The notes: generated by a model not told the origin, from the letters alone. 64,000 bases of DNA from JADLHS01 sp036274115 (GCA_036274115.1 DASUGI010000113.1:43533-107532); one strand, 5' to 3'; counted from the first letter of the stretch, positions 15,176-24,606 are shown. Numbers and translations: made by a program.

Positions 15176-18046
15176 TTACGCCTTCGCGATCAACTGCCGC
15201 AGCACATACGGCAGAATTCCCCCATGCTGGTAGTAATCAATCTCAATGGGAGTATCGATGCGGCAACGGACGCTGACCTCTTCCACACTGCCGTCTTTGC
15301 GGGTGATCTTGAGCGTTAAATCCTGTTGCGGTTTCAGATTTTCATCGAGGCCGACGACGTCGTAAGTCTCCGAGCCGTCGAGCTTCAGGGTTTGCGCGGT
15401 CGTGCCTTCCTTGAATTGCAACGGCAGCACCCCCATGCCGACGAGGTTGCTGCGATGGATGCGCTCGAAACTTTGCGCAACGACGACCTTCACGCCCAAC
15501 AGGTTCGTGCCTTTCGCGGCCCAGTCACGCGATGAACCCGTGCCGTATTCCTGTCCAGCGATGACGATGAGCGGAATGCCCGCCTGCTGATATTTGATGG
15601 AAGCGTCGTAGATGCTCAGTTTTTCGGGACTGGCCGAACTGGAGTTCGGCGCTCCGAAGTAAAGCGTGTTGCCGCCTTCCTCGCCGCCAAGCATCAGATT
15701 CTTGATGCGAACGTTGGCAAACGTGCCGCGCGTCATGACGCGGTCATTACCGCGACGCGAGCCGTAGCTGTTGAAGTCGGCGGGCAGAACGCCATTCTCC
15801 AGAAGGAATTTCCCGGCCGGCGAACTTTTCTTGATTGAACCAGCGGGTGAGATGTGATCGGTCGTGACGCTGTCGCCAAAAATGCCGAGTGCCCGCGCGC
15901 CGGTGATCGGTTTGATGCCCCGCGGTTCGAGCGAAAAATTCTCGAAGAACGGCGGTTCCTGAATGTAGGTGGAATTGCGATCCCACTCATACACGTTACC
16001 CGTGCTGGCGGGGATTTCGTTCCACTTCGGATTCTGCGCGGCAAAATCCTTGTAGAGCTTGCGGAAGACTTCGGGCTTGAGCGCGGATTCCATTGCGTCG
16101 CGAATTTCCTGCAAGGTCGGCCAGATGTCGGCGAGGTAAACCGGCTTGCCATCCTGGTCGTTGCCGATGGGTTCGCAACTCATGTCAATGTCCACGCGGC
16201 CCGCGAGCGCAAACGCGACGACGAGCGGCGGCGACATCAGAAAGTTCGCTTTGATGTTCTGATGCACGCGCGCTTCAAAGTTGCGGTTACCCGACAACAC
16301 CGCAGCAGCCACGAGATCATTGTGCACTACGGCTTCTTCAATGGCCGGATGCAGCGGACCGGAATTACCGATGCACGTAGTGCACCCGTAGCCGACGAGA
16401 TTAAACCGCAGCTTGTTGAGATACTTTTGCAGGTTCGTCTTCTTGAGGTAATCGCTGACGACGCGCGATCCCGGAGCGAGCGACGCCTTCACCGTCGGGG
16501 CCACCTTGAGTCCGCGTTCGACCGCCTTCTTCGCCAGCAAACCCGCCGCGAGCATGACGCTGGGGTTCGAGGTGTTGGTGCAACTGGTGATGGCCGCGAT
16601 GAGCACTGAGCCGTTGCGGACCTTGCCTTTGATCGCGGGCGCATGGGCCGAAATTGGATCAGGCGTAGGACGGTTTTGAGCCATTTCGCGCTCGGTAGTC
16701 GGATTCGTGCCGGCGGCAACGGCTTGTGCAAGCGAAACGGGATCCTGATTGCCCCCGCCCGGTTGATAATCTCCATCCGAAGTCACCGCGATGGTCGTGG
16801 CAAAGGCGCTACGTTGCTTGCCGAAACCATTTTCAGTAACCGGCCGTTGGAACGCGCTGAAGAATTCGCGGCGCAGGTTCGGGAGTTCGATTCGATCCTG
16901 TGGACGCTTCGGACCCGCGACGCTGGGTTTGACCGTGCCGAGATCGAGCTCGACCACTTGCGAGTAGTCGACGTCGCCAAGATTCGGAATGCCCCACAGG
17001 CCCTGGGCGCGATAGTAATTCTCGTAGAGCTTGCAGTCGCCGTTGGTGCGTCCCGTAGCGCGGAGATAATTCACGCACTCTACATCGATCGGGAAAAGGC
17101 CCATCGTCGCACCGTATTCCGGCGCCATGTTGGCAATGGTCGCGCGATCCACGACCGGCAACGCGACGGCGCCCGGACCAAAGAACTCAACAAACTTGCC
17201 CACGACTTTCGTCTTGCGCATGAGCTGCGTAACCGTGAGCGCGAGGTCAGTCGCAGTCACACCTTCCTCGAGCGCGCCGGTGAGATGCACGCCAACAACG
17301 TCCGGCGTGAGGAAGTAAACCGGTTGCCCGAGCATGCCCGCTTCCGCTTCGATGCCGCCAACACCCCAGCCGACGATGCCGAGGCCGTTGATCATCGTGG
17401 TGTGGGAATCCGTGCCGACGAGCGTGTCGGGATAGTAAACGCCATTCGCACTGAGGACGCCTTTGGCGAGGTATTCGAGATTCACCTGGTGCACGATGCC
17501 GATGCCCGGCGGGACGACCTTGAACGTGTCAAACGCCTGCATGCCCCACTTGAGGAATTGGTAGCGCTCACGGTTCCGCGTGAACTCCAGATCCAGATTG
17601 CGCTCCATCGAGTCGCTGCCGCCCGAGAAATCCACCTGCACTGAGTGATCGACCACGAGGTCCACCGGCACGAGCGGCTCAATGATCTTGGGATTCTTGC
17701 CGAGTCGGGCGACAGCGCTGCGCATGGCGGCGAGGTCCACCAACAGAGGCACGCCGGTGAAGTCCTGCAACACGATGCGCGCCACGACGAACGGGATTTC
17801 TTCCGTGCGCGCTTCAGTCGGTTTCCAATTAGCGAGCGCACGCACGGCAGCTTCACTCACGCGTTTGCCATCGCAGTTGCGCAGGACGGATTCCAGCACG
17901 AGGCGGATGGAGACGGGGAGTTTGGAGATGGGGCCGACGCCGGCCTTCTCCAGCGCGGGCAGCGAGTAAAAGCCGCCTTCCTTGCCATTGCCGAGGTCAA
18001 AGTTTCTGAGAGTCTGCGAATCAAACGGGTTCTGTGCGTTGCTCAT
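15176..18046 (-). CDS. acnA: aconitate hydratase A
   Basis: A 956-residue, full-length AcnA/IRP-type aconitase that interconverts citrate and isocitrate in the TCA cycle. The 4Fe-4S ligands are visible: one Cys in ITSCTNTSNPSVM and two in YGCTTCIGNSG. Other landmarks are GTDSHTTMINGLG near residue 215, and DSVTTDHISPAG plus GSSRDWAAKGTNLLG in the C-terminal swivel domain. The ATG at 18046 gives the usual start MSNAQNPF; a TTG three codons earlier is less likely. It is monocistronic, and the 3' end abuts a REP pair. Confidence 0.97.
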   Translation of the reverse strand: MSNAQNPFDSQTLRNFDLGNGKEGGFYSLPALEKAGVGPISKLPVSIRLVLESVLRNCDGKRVSEAAVRALANWKPTEARTEEIPFVVARIVLQDFTGVPLLVDLAAMRSAVARLGKNPKIIEPLVPVDLVVDHSVQVDFSGGSDSMERNLDLEFTRNRERYQFLKWGMQAFDTFKVVPPGIGIVHQVNLEYLAKGVLSANGVYYPDTLVGTDSHTTMINGLGIVGWGVGGIEAEAGMLGQPVYFLTPDVVGVHLTGALEEGVTATDLALTVTQLMRKTKVVGKFVEFFGPGAVALPVVDRATIANMAPEYGATMGLFPIDVECVNYLRATGRTNGDCKLYENYYRAQGLWGIPNLGDVDYSQVVELDLGTVKPSVAGPKRPQDRIELPNLRREFFSAFQRPVTENGFGKQRSAFATTIAVTSDGDYQPGGGNQDPVSLAQAVAAGTNPTTEREMAQNRPTPDPISAHAPAIKGKVRNGSVLIAAITSCTNTSNPSVMLAAGLLAKKAVERGLKVAPTVKASLAPGSRVVSDYLKKTNLQKYLNKLRFNLVGYGCTTCIGNSGPLHPAIEEAVVHNDLVAAAVLSGNRNFEARVHQNIKANFLMSPPLVVAFALAGRVDIDMSCEPIGNDQDGKPVYLADIWPTLQEIRDAMESALKPEVFRKLYKDFAAQNPKWNEIPASTGNVYEWDRNSTYIQEPPFFENFSLEPRGIKPITGARALGIFGDSVTTDHISPAGSIKKSSPAGKFLLENGVLPADFNSYGSRRGNDRVMTRGTFANVRIKNLMLGGEEGGNTLYFGAPNSSSASPEKLSIYDASIKYQQAGIPLIVIAGQEYGTGSSRDWAAKGTNLLGVKVVVAQSFERIHRSNLVGMGVLPLQFKEGTTAQTLKLDGSETYDVVGLDENLKPQQDLTLKITRKDGSVEEVSVRCRIDTPIEIDYYQHGGILPYVLRQLIAKA

Positions 18047-18118
18047 AAAATCCAAAGGCCGCGTTTGCGGCCAAATCAGCCAAAACTGTGAAGATTACAG
18101 GAGCGCCCGTCAAGAACT

Positions 18119-18232
18119 GGTAGTGCTGCAAAGCGGTGCTGAAGCCACCGCAGTCCAGACGCTTCGCGAACCAGCAGCCTGGTGGTTTGCGCGAAGCGTC
18201 TGGACTGCGGCGCGTTTACCGCCGCTTTGGCA
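18119..18232. repeat. large palindromic repeat upstream of acnA
   Basis: A perfect 21-bp inverted repeat (arms 18148-18168 and 18190-18210, beginning CCGCAGTCCAGACGCTTCG) is enclosed by imperfect outer arms based on AAAGCGGTG / CGCCGCTTTGG. It starts with GGTAGTGC. It lies between the divergent ends of acnA (5' side) and the MBL gene (3' side). Confidence 0.8.
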
Positions 18233-18274
18233 ATGAGCTGCTAAATCACCAAAGTTCAACCCTGCTGAAGAACT

Positions 18275-19237
18275 TTAGGTATGAGGACAAACAAACGTCT
18301 CCCCAATCTGCTTCAAGGCCAAACGCTCGGGCTCACGTTGCAGCGCGACTTGAATGCGCTCGATCGGTTCATTCATCGGCTCATCGCTCAGCTTGAAGGT
18401 CTGATGGTGAATCGGAATGATAAAGCCAGCGCCAGCCGCATTCGCCATGTTCACGGCCTGTTCCGGCGTGCAGTGATAACGAATCCACGGATCGTAAGCT
18501 CCAATCGGCATCATCACGGCGTCGAACGGGCCGCGTGAACGCAGGTCGCCGAACAACGGAGTATTCGCCGTATCACCGCCGAAAACGATTGCCCGACCTT
18601 CGCGACGAAGAATGTAGCCGTTGTAACCGCGAGCGATTTTGTCATCCGGCCAGCGTTTGCCCCAGTGATTTACTTCGAATGCTTCGATGCGCAGTTCGCC
18701 TCGATCTGTCTTAAGCGTGAAATCTTCGCCCCACTTGAGTTCAGTTGGTGGTTTGCTCTTTGGTTTCCCCAACAAGTCAGACGTGTTCCTGGCCGCAACC
18801 ATCGTCGTCTTGCCAATGAACGAATCCAATGACGCCAGGTCCAAATGATCCATGTGAGGGTGCGAAAGCAGCACGAGATCAATCGGTGGCAGCTCCTTCA
18901 ATCGCAGCGCCGGAGCGATGTAGCGCTTCGGGCCAGCGGTCCCAATTCCAACATCAACTCCGCAACGATTGCCCAGCGTAGGATCAGTCAGAATGCGAAC
19001 GCCGTAGAAATTGATGAGAACCGTCGCATGGCCAATCCAACAAATGGTCACCGCATTATCGGACCACTTCGCAAGTTCAGGTTTTACCGGTGCAGGGAGA
19101 ACACTTCGTCCACTGTCCGCGATGATTCGACGCAACCAACGGGCAGCCCGACTTTGCGAAAGTCCCAGCCAGCCTCCACCTGCGGCCGTTCCAAATAATG
19201 CGGAATAGCCGAGGAACTTGCGCCGGTTATACTTCAC
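18275..19237 (-). CDS. Tat-exported MBL-fold metallo-hydrolase (UlaG/NAPE-PLD-like)
   Basis: A 320-residue protein starting with GTG. The N-terminus has a twin-arginine signal (NRRKFLGYSALFG plus a hydrophobic stretch). The metallo-beta-lactamase fold is shown by the metal motif HPHMDHLD, an upstream WIGHATVLIN, a later EVNHWGKRW and GGDTANTP, and a final IPIHHQTF. This pattern groups it with the NAPE-PLD/UlaG-like branch, which includes phospholipase D and lactonase activities; the substrate here is unknown. Confidence 0.88.
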   Translation of the reverse strand: MKYNRRKFLGYSALFGTAAGGGWLGLSQSRAARWLRRIIADSGRSVLPAPVKPELAKWSDNAVTICWIGHATVLINFYGVRILTDPTLGNRCGVDVGIGTAGPKRYIAPALRLKELPPIDLVLLSHPHMDHLDLASLDSFIGKTTMVAARNTSDLLGKPKSKPPTELKWGEDFTLKTDRGELRIEAFEVNHWGKRWPDDKIARGYNGYILRREGRAIVFGGDTANTPLFGDLRSRGPFDAVMMPIGAYDPWIRYHCTPEQAVNMANAAGAGFIIPIHHQTFKLSDEPMNEPIERIQVALQREPERLALKQIGETFVCPHT

Positions 19238-19291
19238 GCGAACAAGTTGGGCGAGGTCGCAAAACTGTCAAGCTGAGTCGGGTCACTCAAA

Positions 19292-19495
19292 TCACCGGCT
19301 AGCTTGATCGCCTTCTCGAAAGTGCGGCAACCACCGCCAAAACTCAGTCTGCTGATTCCCGTTTTGAGTTCCGTGCGGCGAAGTGGTGTTAGGATAGCGC
19401 GAAGCGCAGCCTGAAACCATGCAGAGCCCCACCAATAAGGTTAAGTAGCAGATTCTCTGTGCCTTCCGGGTCGTTTTGAAAGGCACAGTTTCCAT
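19292..19495 (-). CDS. small putative lipoprotein
   Basis: A 67-residue ORF from ATG 19495, with a short basic n-region (FKTTRKAQR), a hydrophobic core and the lipobox MVSGC. The remainder is short, polar and Trp-containing. It sits alone between the Gfo/Idh and MBL genes on the same strand. I do not recognise the family; the lipoprotein signal is the only evidence that it is real. Confidence 0.5.
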   Translation of the reverse strand: METVPFKTTRKAQRICYLTLLVGLCMVSGCASRYPNTTSPHGTQNGNQQTEFWRWLPHFREGDQASR

Positions 19496-19519
19496 CCTAA
19501 AAGCCAAAGTTCGTCTGCG

Positions 19520-20848
19520 CTAGCTCAACTTCCAGGGCTTCCGGAAATCGCGCGTCAGCAGCTTGCTGGCTTCCTTGTCGCCGATGATCTTTTCCTTCTT
19601 CGGATCCCACTTGAGGGTGCGACCGGTCAGCATGGCGATGAGGCCGAGGTGTCCGGGAATCGCGGAGTGATGCGCTGTTTCCACCGGAGTGATCGAGGGC
19701 TTGCGAGACTTTACACAGTCCAGGAAGTTGCCGTAATGGTCGCTGGATTCGTAAAGCTTCACCTTGCGCAAATCTTCAGGCAGTCGGCGTGAGTCGGCCC
19801 ATTCTGGATTTGACGACTCAAAAGCGTTGCCCCGGCTCACCCACACCCAACCGTCTGTGCCAATCCATTTCGTCCCGCCACGAATGTCGCGATGCCCGCC
19901 AGCGATCACCATTTCGATATCATTCGGATATTTCAGATTGATGCGATACTTCGTGCAGGTGTTCCAAATGGCGTCCTGGGGAGGAAACTCTCCTTGTCCC
20001 GAGATCTCCAAAGGCCCGGAGTTATCGCAATCCATGCCCCAGTGCGCGATGTCAACGTGATGCCCGACCCAGTCCAGCAACTGTCCGCCGCCCGTGTTGT
20101 AATTCCAACGCCAGTTCTTGTGAATGCGGCACTCGATGTAGGGCATCATTTGCGACGGCCCAATCCAGAAATTGTAATCCAGTTCCGGCGGCGGCTCGGT
20201 CACGGTTTTCTTGTCCTTGGTGTTCGCAAAATCGCTATGCCCACCGGGCAAACCAACCTCCACACGTTTGATTTTTCCGATTAGACCATTGCGAACAATC
20301 TCCGCCGCGTAATGGAAATGCCGCTCCGAGCGCTGCCACGATCCGGTCTGCCAAATGCGTTTGTTCTTCTGAACCGCCTTCACCATCGCCTGTTGCTCGG
20401 CAATCGTCCGGGCCAGTGGTTTTTCGCCGTAAATGTCCTTCTTGTTTTTCGCCGCTTCCACTGCCACCAACTCGTGCCAATGATCGGGCAACGCCAGCAT
20501 CACGGTGTCAATGTCCCTGCGCGCCATCATCTCGCGGAAATCGCTATACATCTTGCAATCCTGATTCTTGTAGCGCTTGTTGACAGTGTCGGCGGCTTCT
20601 TTCAGATGGTTCTTATCCACATCGCAAACCGCCACGATCTGGCAGTCCTTCTGTCCGAGGAACGCCCCCATGTTGCTGCCGCCCTGCCAACCGCATCCCA
20701 CAATGCCCATGGTGATGCGATTCGACGGAGCGGGACGATCCTGCCCAAAGCCGCGGGACGGCAGAATCGTTGGCGCAACTAACGCCAGCGCTGTGGTAGA
20801 GATGAATTGACGACGCGAGATGCCGGACGAAGCAGACTTGGGTTTCAT
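19520..20848 (-). CDS. Tat-exported Gfo/Idh/MocA family oxidoreductase
   Basis: A 442-residue NAD(P)-dependent oxidoreductase homologue. Residues 1-35 are a twin-arginine signal (SRRQFISTTALALVAP). The Rossmann fold follows with GIVGCGWQGGSNMGAF, then VCDVD, and GEKPLARTIAEQ, the EKP motif with the catalytic Lys. The C-terminal alpha/beta domain includes YNFWIGPS, NWRWNYNTGGGQLLDWVGHH (HxxD-like site) and a final region characteristic of the many exported Gfo/Idh proteins of Verrucomicrobiota and Planctomycetota. Likely role: oxidation or epimerisation of sugars outside the cytosol. The substrate is unknown; the nearby pectinase fusion suggests polysaccharide-derived sugars. Confidence 0.92.
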   Translation of the reverse strand: MKPKSASSGISRRQFISTTALALVAPTILPSRGFGQDRPAPSNRITMGIVGCGWQGGSNMGAFLGQKDCQIVAVCDVDKNHLKEAADTVNKRYKNQDCKMYSDFREMMARRDIDTVMLALPDHWHELVAVEAAKNKKDIYGEKPLARTIAEQQAMVKAVQKNKRIWQTGSWQRSERHFHYAAEIVRNGLIGKIKRVEVGLPGGHSDFANTKDKKTVTEPPPELDYNFWIGPSQMMPYIECRIHKNWRWNYNTGGGQLLDWVGHHVDIAHWGMDCDNSGPLEISGQGEFPPQDAIWNTCTKYRINLKYPNDIEMVIAGGHRDIRGGTKWIGTDGWVWVSRGNAFESSNPEWADSRRLPEDLRKVKLYESSDHYGNFLDCVKSRKPSITPVETAHHSAIPGHLGLIAMLTGRTLKWDPKKEKIIGDKEASKLLTRDFRKPWKLS

Positions 20849-20957
20849 GTTGAGTCAATGACGCCTGAATCCGGCGCAAGATTCGAGAAAAATCTTGCAC
20901 GACACGGATTCGAGGATTTGACATGGAGAATCGTCTCCTCGGTTGGTGTCCTGATTT

Positions 20958-21014
20958 GAAGCTTGGAGTTCCGCGTTTACGCGGCTCGGAGCCGCCTGAA
21001 GGCGGAACTCCGAA
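20958..21014. repeat. palindromic repeat (GGAGTTCCGC family), copy 1
   Basis: Begins AAGCTTGGAGTTCCGCG and ends GCGGAACTCC. Related copies lie at 24452-24495 and 38930-38975, each combining a GTTCCGC arm with a short TTTACGCGG hairpin. Confidence 0.75.
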
Positions 21015-21066
21015 CGAAATCAGAACACAGGCTGGCCTTGTCTTTCATGGATGATTCTACAACGAT

Positions 21067-21459
21067 ATGCCTATGAATCTGGAACATCTTGGCCTCAACC
21101 ACCCGGATGCCGTCGCCGCGGCGGCGTGGTACGAACAAAACCTCGGAATGAAAATTGCCCGGAAGTTTGGTCCTCCGGGTCTGGGCCACTTCCTGGCCGA
21201 TGCGCAGGGAAAGATGATGATTGAGTTCTACCACAACGCCCTCGCCCCCGTGCCGGACTTCAAGGCGATGAATCCCATGTCGTTCCACATCGCGTTCTTT
21301 GTGGATGACGTGCCGTCAGCGCGCGAGCGCCTGATCAAAGCCGGTGCGACCGCTCAGGGCGACGTGAACACCAACGACGATGGCGATCAACTCGCGATGG
21401 TGCGCGACCCGTGGGGATTGCCGGTGCAGTTGGTGAAGCGGACGAAAGCGATGCTGTGA
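21067..21459 (+). CDS. VOC family (glyoxalase/bleomycin resistance-like) protein
   Basis: A 130-residue protein with two beta-alpha-beta-beta-beta modules. The start has LEHLGLNHPD, the His of the metal site. MIEFYHN marks the end of the first module, SFHIAFFVDDV opens the second, and DPWGLPVQLV closes it with a typical metal/ligand residue position. Family members include metal-dependent lyases, dioxygenases and binding proteins, so the reaction cannot be named. It is convergent with the pectinase fusion, with a perfect palindrome between them. Confidence 0.85.
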   Translation: MPMNLEHLGLNHPDAVAAAAWYEQNLGMKIARKFGPPGLGHFLADAQGKMMIEFYHNALAPVPDFKAMNPMSFHIAFFVDDVPSARERLIKAGATAQGDVNTNDDGDQLAMVRDPWGLPVQLVKRTKAML

Positions 21460-21467
21460 GTCGCCGC

Positions 21468-21562
21468 AGGACAGGCGTCGCGCCTGTCTCAAACTTGAAA
21501 GGATTCCGCTTAGTTCGTTGACCCGTTGGCAGAAAGAGTGAGACAGGCGCGACGCCTGTCCT
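21468..21562. repeat. inverted repeat between convergent genes
   Basis: Perfect 23-bp arms (21468-21490 and 21540-21562) with core GACAGGCGTCGCGCCTGTC; each arm is itself a hairpin. The right arm overlaps the TAG stop of the GH105-GH28 gene. It could act as a bidirectional 3'-end structure. Confidence 0.82.
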
Positions 21563-24137
21563 ACCTCTTCGGTTCAACACTGCAATCCACCAACTTCACA
21601 TCCGCCTCCTTCACTAGGTCCGGCTTGGAAATCTCCTTGAACCGTGAATTGTGAATGCGCACGCCCTTGATTTCCGCACCCGGGAAGCCCCGGATGTCCA
21701 GCACGCGCTGAGCCTTCGCCACATTCAAGTCTTCGATGACGAGATCGCGCACGACGGGTTTGTGCGGTCCATTGGCGCCTTCCTCGTAAACGAAATCAAT
21801 CTGTAACGCCGCGTCAGCCACGGTGCCGACGGTGACATTGCGAACGAAGATGTTTTCCACCACGCCACCGCGAACAGCATTCGACTTGAAGCGAATGGCA
21901 CGATCGAGATTCGGGCTGTCCATCGTGCAATCCTCCACAAACACATTGCGGCAGCCCCCGGAGATTTCGCTGCCAATCGTCACGCCACCGTGCCCGTCCT
22001 TCATCGTGCAGCGGCGGATGACGATATTCTCCGCCGGCACGCCAATGCGCCGTCCGTCGTTGTTGCGACCGGACTTGATGGCGATGCAATCATCGCCGGT
22101 ATCGAACACACAATCTTCAATCAACACATCGCGGCACGCCTCAGGATTGCAACCGTCGTTATTCGGCCCGTGCGATTCAATGTGAACTCCGCGCACGATG
22201 ACGTTGGTGGACAACACCGGGTGCAATTCCCACATCGGCGAGCGACGGATGCGCACGCCTTCGATCAATACATTCTGACATCGGAACATTTCGATGAAAC
22301 TGGGCCGCAGATAATCCCCTTGGCCGAACTTGCGTTCTTCCACCGGCGTCCCCTGCTCCACCATTTTGCCGAGGCGTTTGCGGGCGTTGTCCTGTTTGGG
22401 TGCGCCATCGTTCCAGCCATGTTCCTTCTTTCCCTTCCACGGCCACCAGTTGTCCGCAGCGGCTTGACCATCGAGCACACCTTGTCCGGTGACAGCGACA
22501 TTCTGCGCTCCATAGGCGTAAATGAGTGGCGAGTAATTGAAACATTCCATCCCTTCAAACCACGTCCGCACCGCCGGCAGATACGCCGCTGGATCGGTTT
22601 TGAATTTGATCGTTGCTCCCTGGTCGAGATGCAAATTCACCCCACTCTTCAAATGAATCGGCCCGGTGAGATATTCGCCCGCGGGCACAATGACTTTTCC
22701 ACCGCCAGCCTGGTGACACGAATCAATCGCTTTGGCGAAGGCGGCACTGCTGTCGGTCTTGCCGTCCGCCGCCGCGCCCAGTTGAAGAATGGAAACCTCC
22801 ATGCTTGGGAAAATTGGTGGTTTGATGCGCTCCAGAATCGCCGGCACTTGCTCCCATTCTTTAGCGACCGAAAGTCTCGGAGGCATCACCGGAGAAGTCG
22901 AGCGCGTCTCCACCACCATCGGCATCTTGTGCATTTTCTGCAACTCGATGCCGGCAAGGATGAACGGGCCAACTCCCTTCAGGTCGTTGTAAACAATCGG
23001 CTCGCGCAAGTAATACTCGTACGAACCGTCTCGCCCATAACCGAGTCCCGCCACCGAACAGCATTGCGTCAAAGAAATGTCACCGCGCTCATCGCGTTTA
23101 ATCAGGCGCTGAATGATCCCGCGATAACCAGTGTCCGCAACGCTCTCGTACTCCGCCGCCGACAGGTAACCTTCGTTGATACCTTTCGCCAGCGCATAAA
23201 CGAACATCGCCGCGGCCGTCGCTTCGAGGTAATTGCCTTCGCGTCCGCCCTGATCCATCACTTGCCACCATAGTCCGTTCGTTGCGTCCTGCCATTTCAC
23301 AATCCCGGCGACCACCTGCTTGAACTGCGCAATGATCTCCTTTCGTCCGGGATGATCCTTGGGCAGAAAATCCAACACATCCACGCAACCCATCGCAAAC
23401 CAGCCCAGCCCGCGTCCCCAGAAATTTGAAGATGTTCCGGTGGTCTTGTTCGCCCACTCCTGCTGCTTGCTCTCATCCCAGCCGTGGTAGTAGAGACCGG
23501 TCTTCGCATCGTAGAGATGCTCGTTGATGAGGCGGAATTGTTTGACGATGTCGTCATAATCTGACGCCGGTCCTTTGAACTCTTTGACGTACTCGGCGTA
23601 AAACGGCGCGCCCATGAACAGGCCATCCAGCCACATTTGGCTGGGATACCGTTGCTTGTGCCAAAACCCGCCCTGGCTCGTGCGCGGGTGCGTCTGCAAT
23701 TGTTTGCGCAACAGATCGGCGCACTTTTTGTAGCGCTCATCGCCAGTGAGCTTATACAGCGCGATGGCAGTTTTCCCGGGCGCAATGTTGTCGATGTTGT
23801 AATCCTCAACCTTGTAGCCGTGAATGTTCCCCTCCGCGTTCAGGAACGATCCAATCGCATCTTTGCTGAACTCGACGTAAACCGGCGTCGGGATTATTTC
23901 GTTCAACTTCAGTAGCGACAACGTGAACAAACCGGCCGTGTAATCCCATTTCGCGTTGCGGCCCTCTCGCCACGCCAGCTTGTCGCCGCGGCGATTGATT
24001 TCGGAATCCGCCATGCACACGGACCACTCCAGCGGACTGCGCCCCGAAACTTTTGTGTCGTGCGCCCGGGCTGATAGTGGAGTGCATAAGGCGACCAGCG
24101 CTACGGCCGCAATGAGCTGAAGATTCAGTGTTTTCAT
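21561..24137 (-). CDS. secreted GH105 - GH28 fusion (unsaturated rhamnogalacturonyl hydrolase plus polygalacturonase)
   Basis: An 858-residue exported enzyme with signal peptide MKTLNLQLIAAVALVALC. Residues ~30-400 form a GH105 alpha/alpha barrel, with MWLDGLFMG holding the presumed general acid Asp and SNFWGRGLGWFAMG. Residues ~445-855 form a GH28 right-handed beta-helix with PNNDGCNPEACRDVLIEDC, FDTGDDCIAIKSG (catalytic Asp pair), DGHGGVTIGSE and RAIRFKS, the four GH28 motifs. Together they would cut pectin backbones and remove unsaturated uronic acids from oligosaccharides. GH105 substrates normally arise by lyase action, yet no lyase gene is in the window. Both active sites look intact. 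Confidence 0.93.
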   Translation of the reverse strand: MKTLNLQLIAAVALVALCTPLSARAHDTKVSGRSPLEWSVCMADSEINRRGDKLAWREGRNAKWDYTAGLFTLSLLKLNEIIPTPVYVEFSKDAIGSFLNAEGNIHGYKVEDYNIDNIAPGKTAIALYKLTGDERYKKCADLLRKQLQTHPRTSQGGFWHKQRYPSQMWLDGLFMGAPFYAEYVKEFKGPASDYDDIVKQFRLINEHLYDAKTGLYYHGWDESKQQEWANKTTGTSSNFWGRGLGWFAMGCVDVLDFLPKDHPGRKEIIAQFKQVVAGIVKWQDATNGLWWQVMDQGGREGNYLEATAAAMFVYALAKGINEGYLSAAEYESVADTGYRGIIQRLIKRDERGDISLTQCCSVAGLGYGRDGSYEYYLREPIVYNDLKGVGPFILAGIELQKMHKMPMVVETRSTSPVMPPRLSVAKEWEQVPAILERIKPPIFPSMEVSILQLGAAADGKTDSSAAFAKAIDSCHQAGGGKVIVPAGEYLTGPIHLKSGVNLHLDQGATIKFKTDPAAYLPAVRTWFEGMECFNYSPLIYAYGAQNVAVTGQGVLDGQAAADNWWPWKGKKEHGWNDGAPKQDNARKRLGKMVEQGTPVEERKFGQGDYLRPSFIEMFRCQNVLIEGVRIRRSPMWELHPVLSTNVIVRGVHIESHGPNNDGCNPEACRDVLIEDCVFDTGDDCIAIKSGRNNDGRRIGVPAENIVIRRCTMKDGHGGVTIGSEISGGCRNVFVEDCTMDSPNLDRAIRFKSNAVRGGVVENIFVRNVTVGTVADAALQIDFVYEEGANGPHKPVVRDLVIEDLNVAKAQRVLDIRGFPGAEIKGVRIHNSRFKEISKPDLVKEADVKLVDCSVEPKR

Positions 24138-24303
24138 TTTCGGTGATTAATCAGCGATTACCCACAACACGACTCTCCCGCGCGCTGAGATGTTCAATTG
24201 TGACACAGGATTCTCGACGCGATTGCGCCTGGCAGCAAAGGATTTCACCCATTGAGTTGTTCCGTTTCCTTGTTGGATTGTGCACTGGCTCAGAAGCACC
24301 ACC

Positions 24304-24436
24304 GTAGCGCAGAGTTGCACTCTGCCGTATCGCCGAATTTCATTCGGCACGGTATCAATTCCTCCAGACGCGCCTTGCGTTTGCGGGGCGTAGCGGATTG
24401 GAAATCCGCGATACAGCAGAGTGCAACTCTGCGCTA
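24304..24436. repeat. ~130-bp palindromic element, copy 1
   Basis: Perfect 21-bp terminal inverted repeats (24305-24325 and 24416-24436; core GCGCAGAGTTGCACTCTGC), with GTAG at the left end. It also has internal hairpins: CGCCGAATTTCATTCGGCA, and a GCGGATTGGAAATCCGC near the right end. A related copy lies at 39566-39693. Confidence 0.85.
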
Positions 24437-24451
24437 AGCACCCCCCCTTCA

Positions 24452-24495
24452 GCCTTAGGCGGTCGGAACCGCGTACACGCGGAACTCCAAGCTTC
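24452..24495. repeat. palindromic repeat (GGAGTTCCGC family), copy 2
   Basis: Reverse-oriented relative of the 20958 copy: GCGGTCGGAACCGCG, then TACACGCGGAACTCCAAGCTT-like sequence. Matching flanks (AAGCTT) support common descent. Confidence 0.7.
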
Positions 24496-24519
24496 CAATC
24501 AGGAAACGGCCGTTCAGAC

Positions 24520-24606
24520 TTGGTCTCGTTCTCCTCCTCGTCGTCGTCCTCGCTTCTTTCAACGGCAATTCGAGGACGAGAACGAGGACGACGACGAGGA
24601 GGCAGT
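24520..24606. repeat. GA/CT-rich hairpin
   Basis: A pyrimidine strand built of CTC, CGT and TCC units (from about 24525) is mirrored after ~20 bases by GAGGACGAGAACGAGGACGA and further GACGA units. The long imperfect stem could form slipped or triplex-like structures. Confidence 0.65.

Noticed and set aside
21990..23273. A 427-codon open frame on the plus strand
   Set aside because: Antisense to the GH105-GH28 gene whose motifs are unambiguous; its composition is Arg/His-rich as expected for a shadow frame.
24520..24606. Possible CRISPR-like or coding tandem repeat
   Set aside because: The GA/CT units form one mirrored hairpin with irregular unit length; there are no regular spacers and no cas genes.
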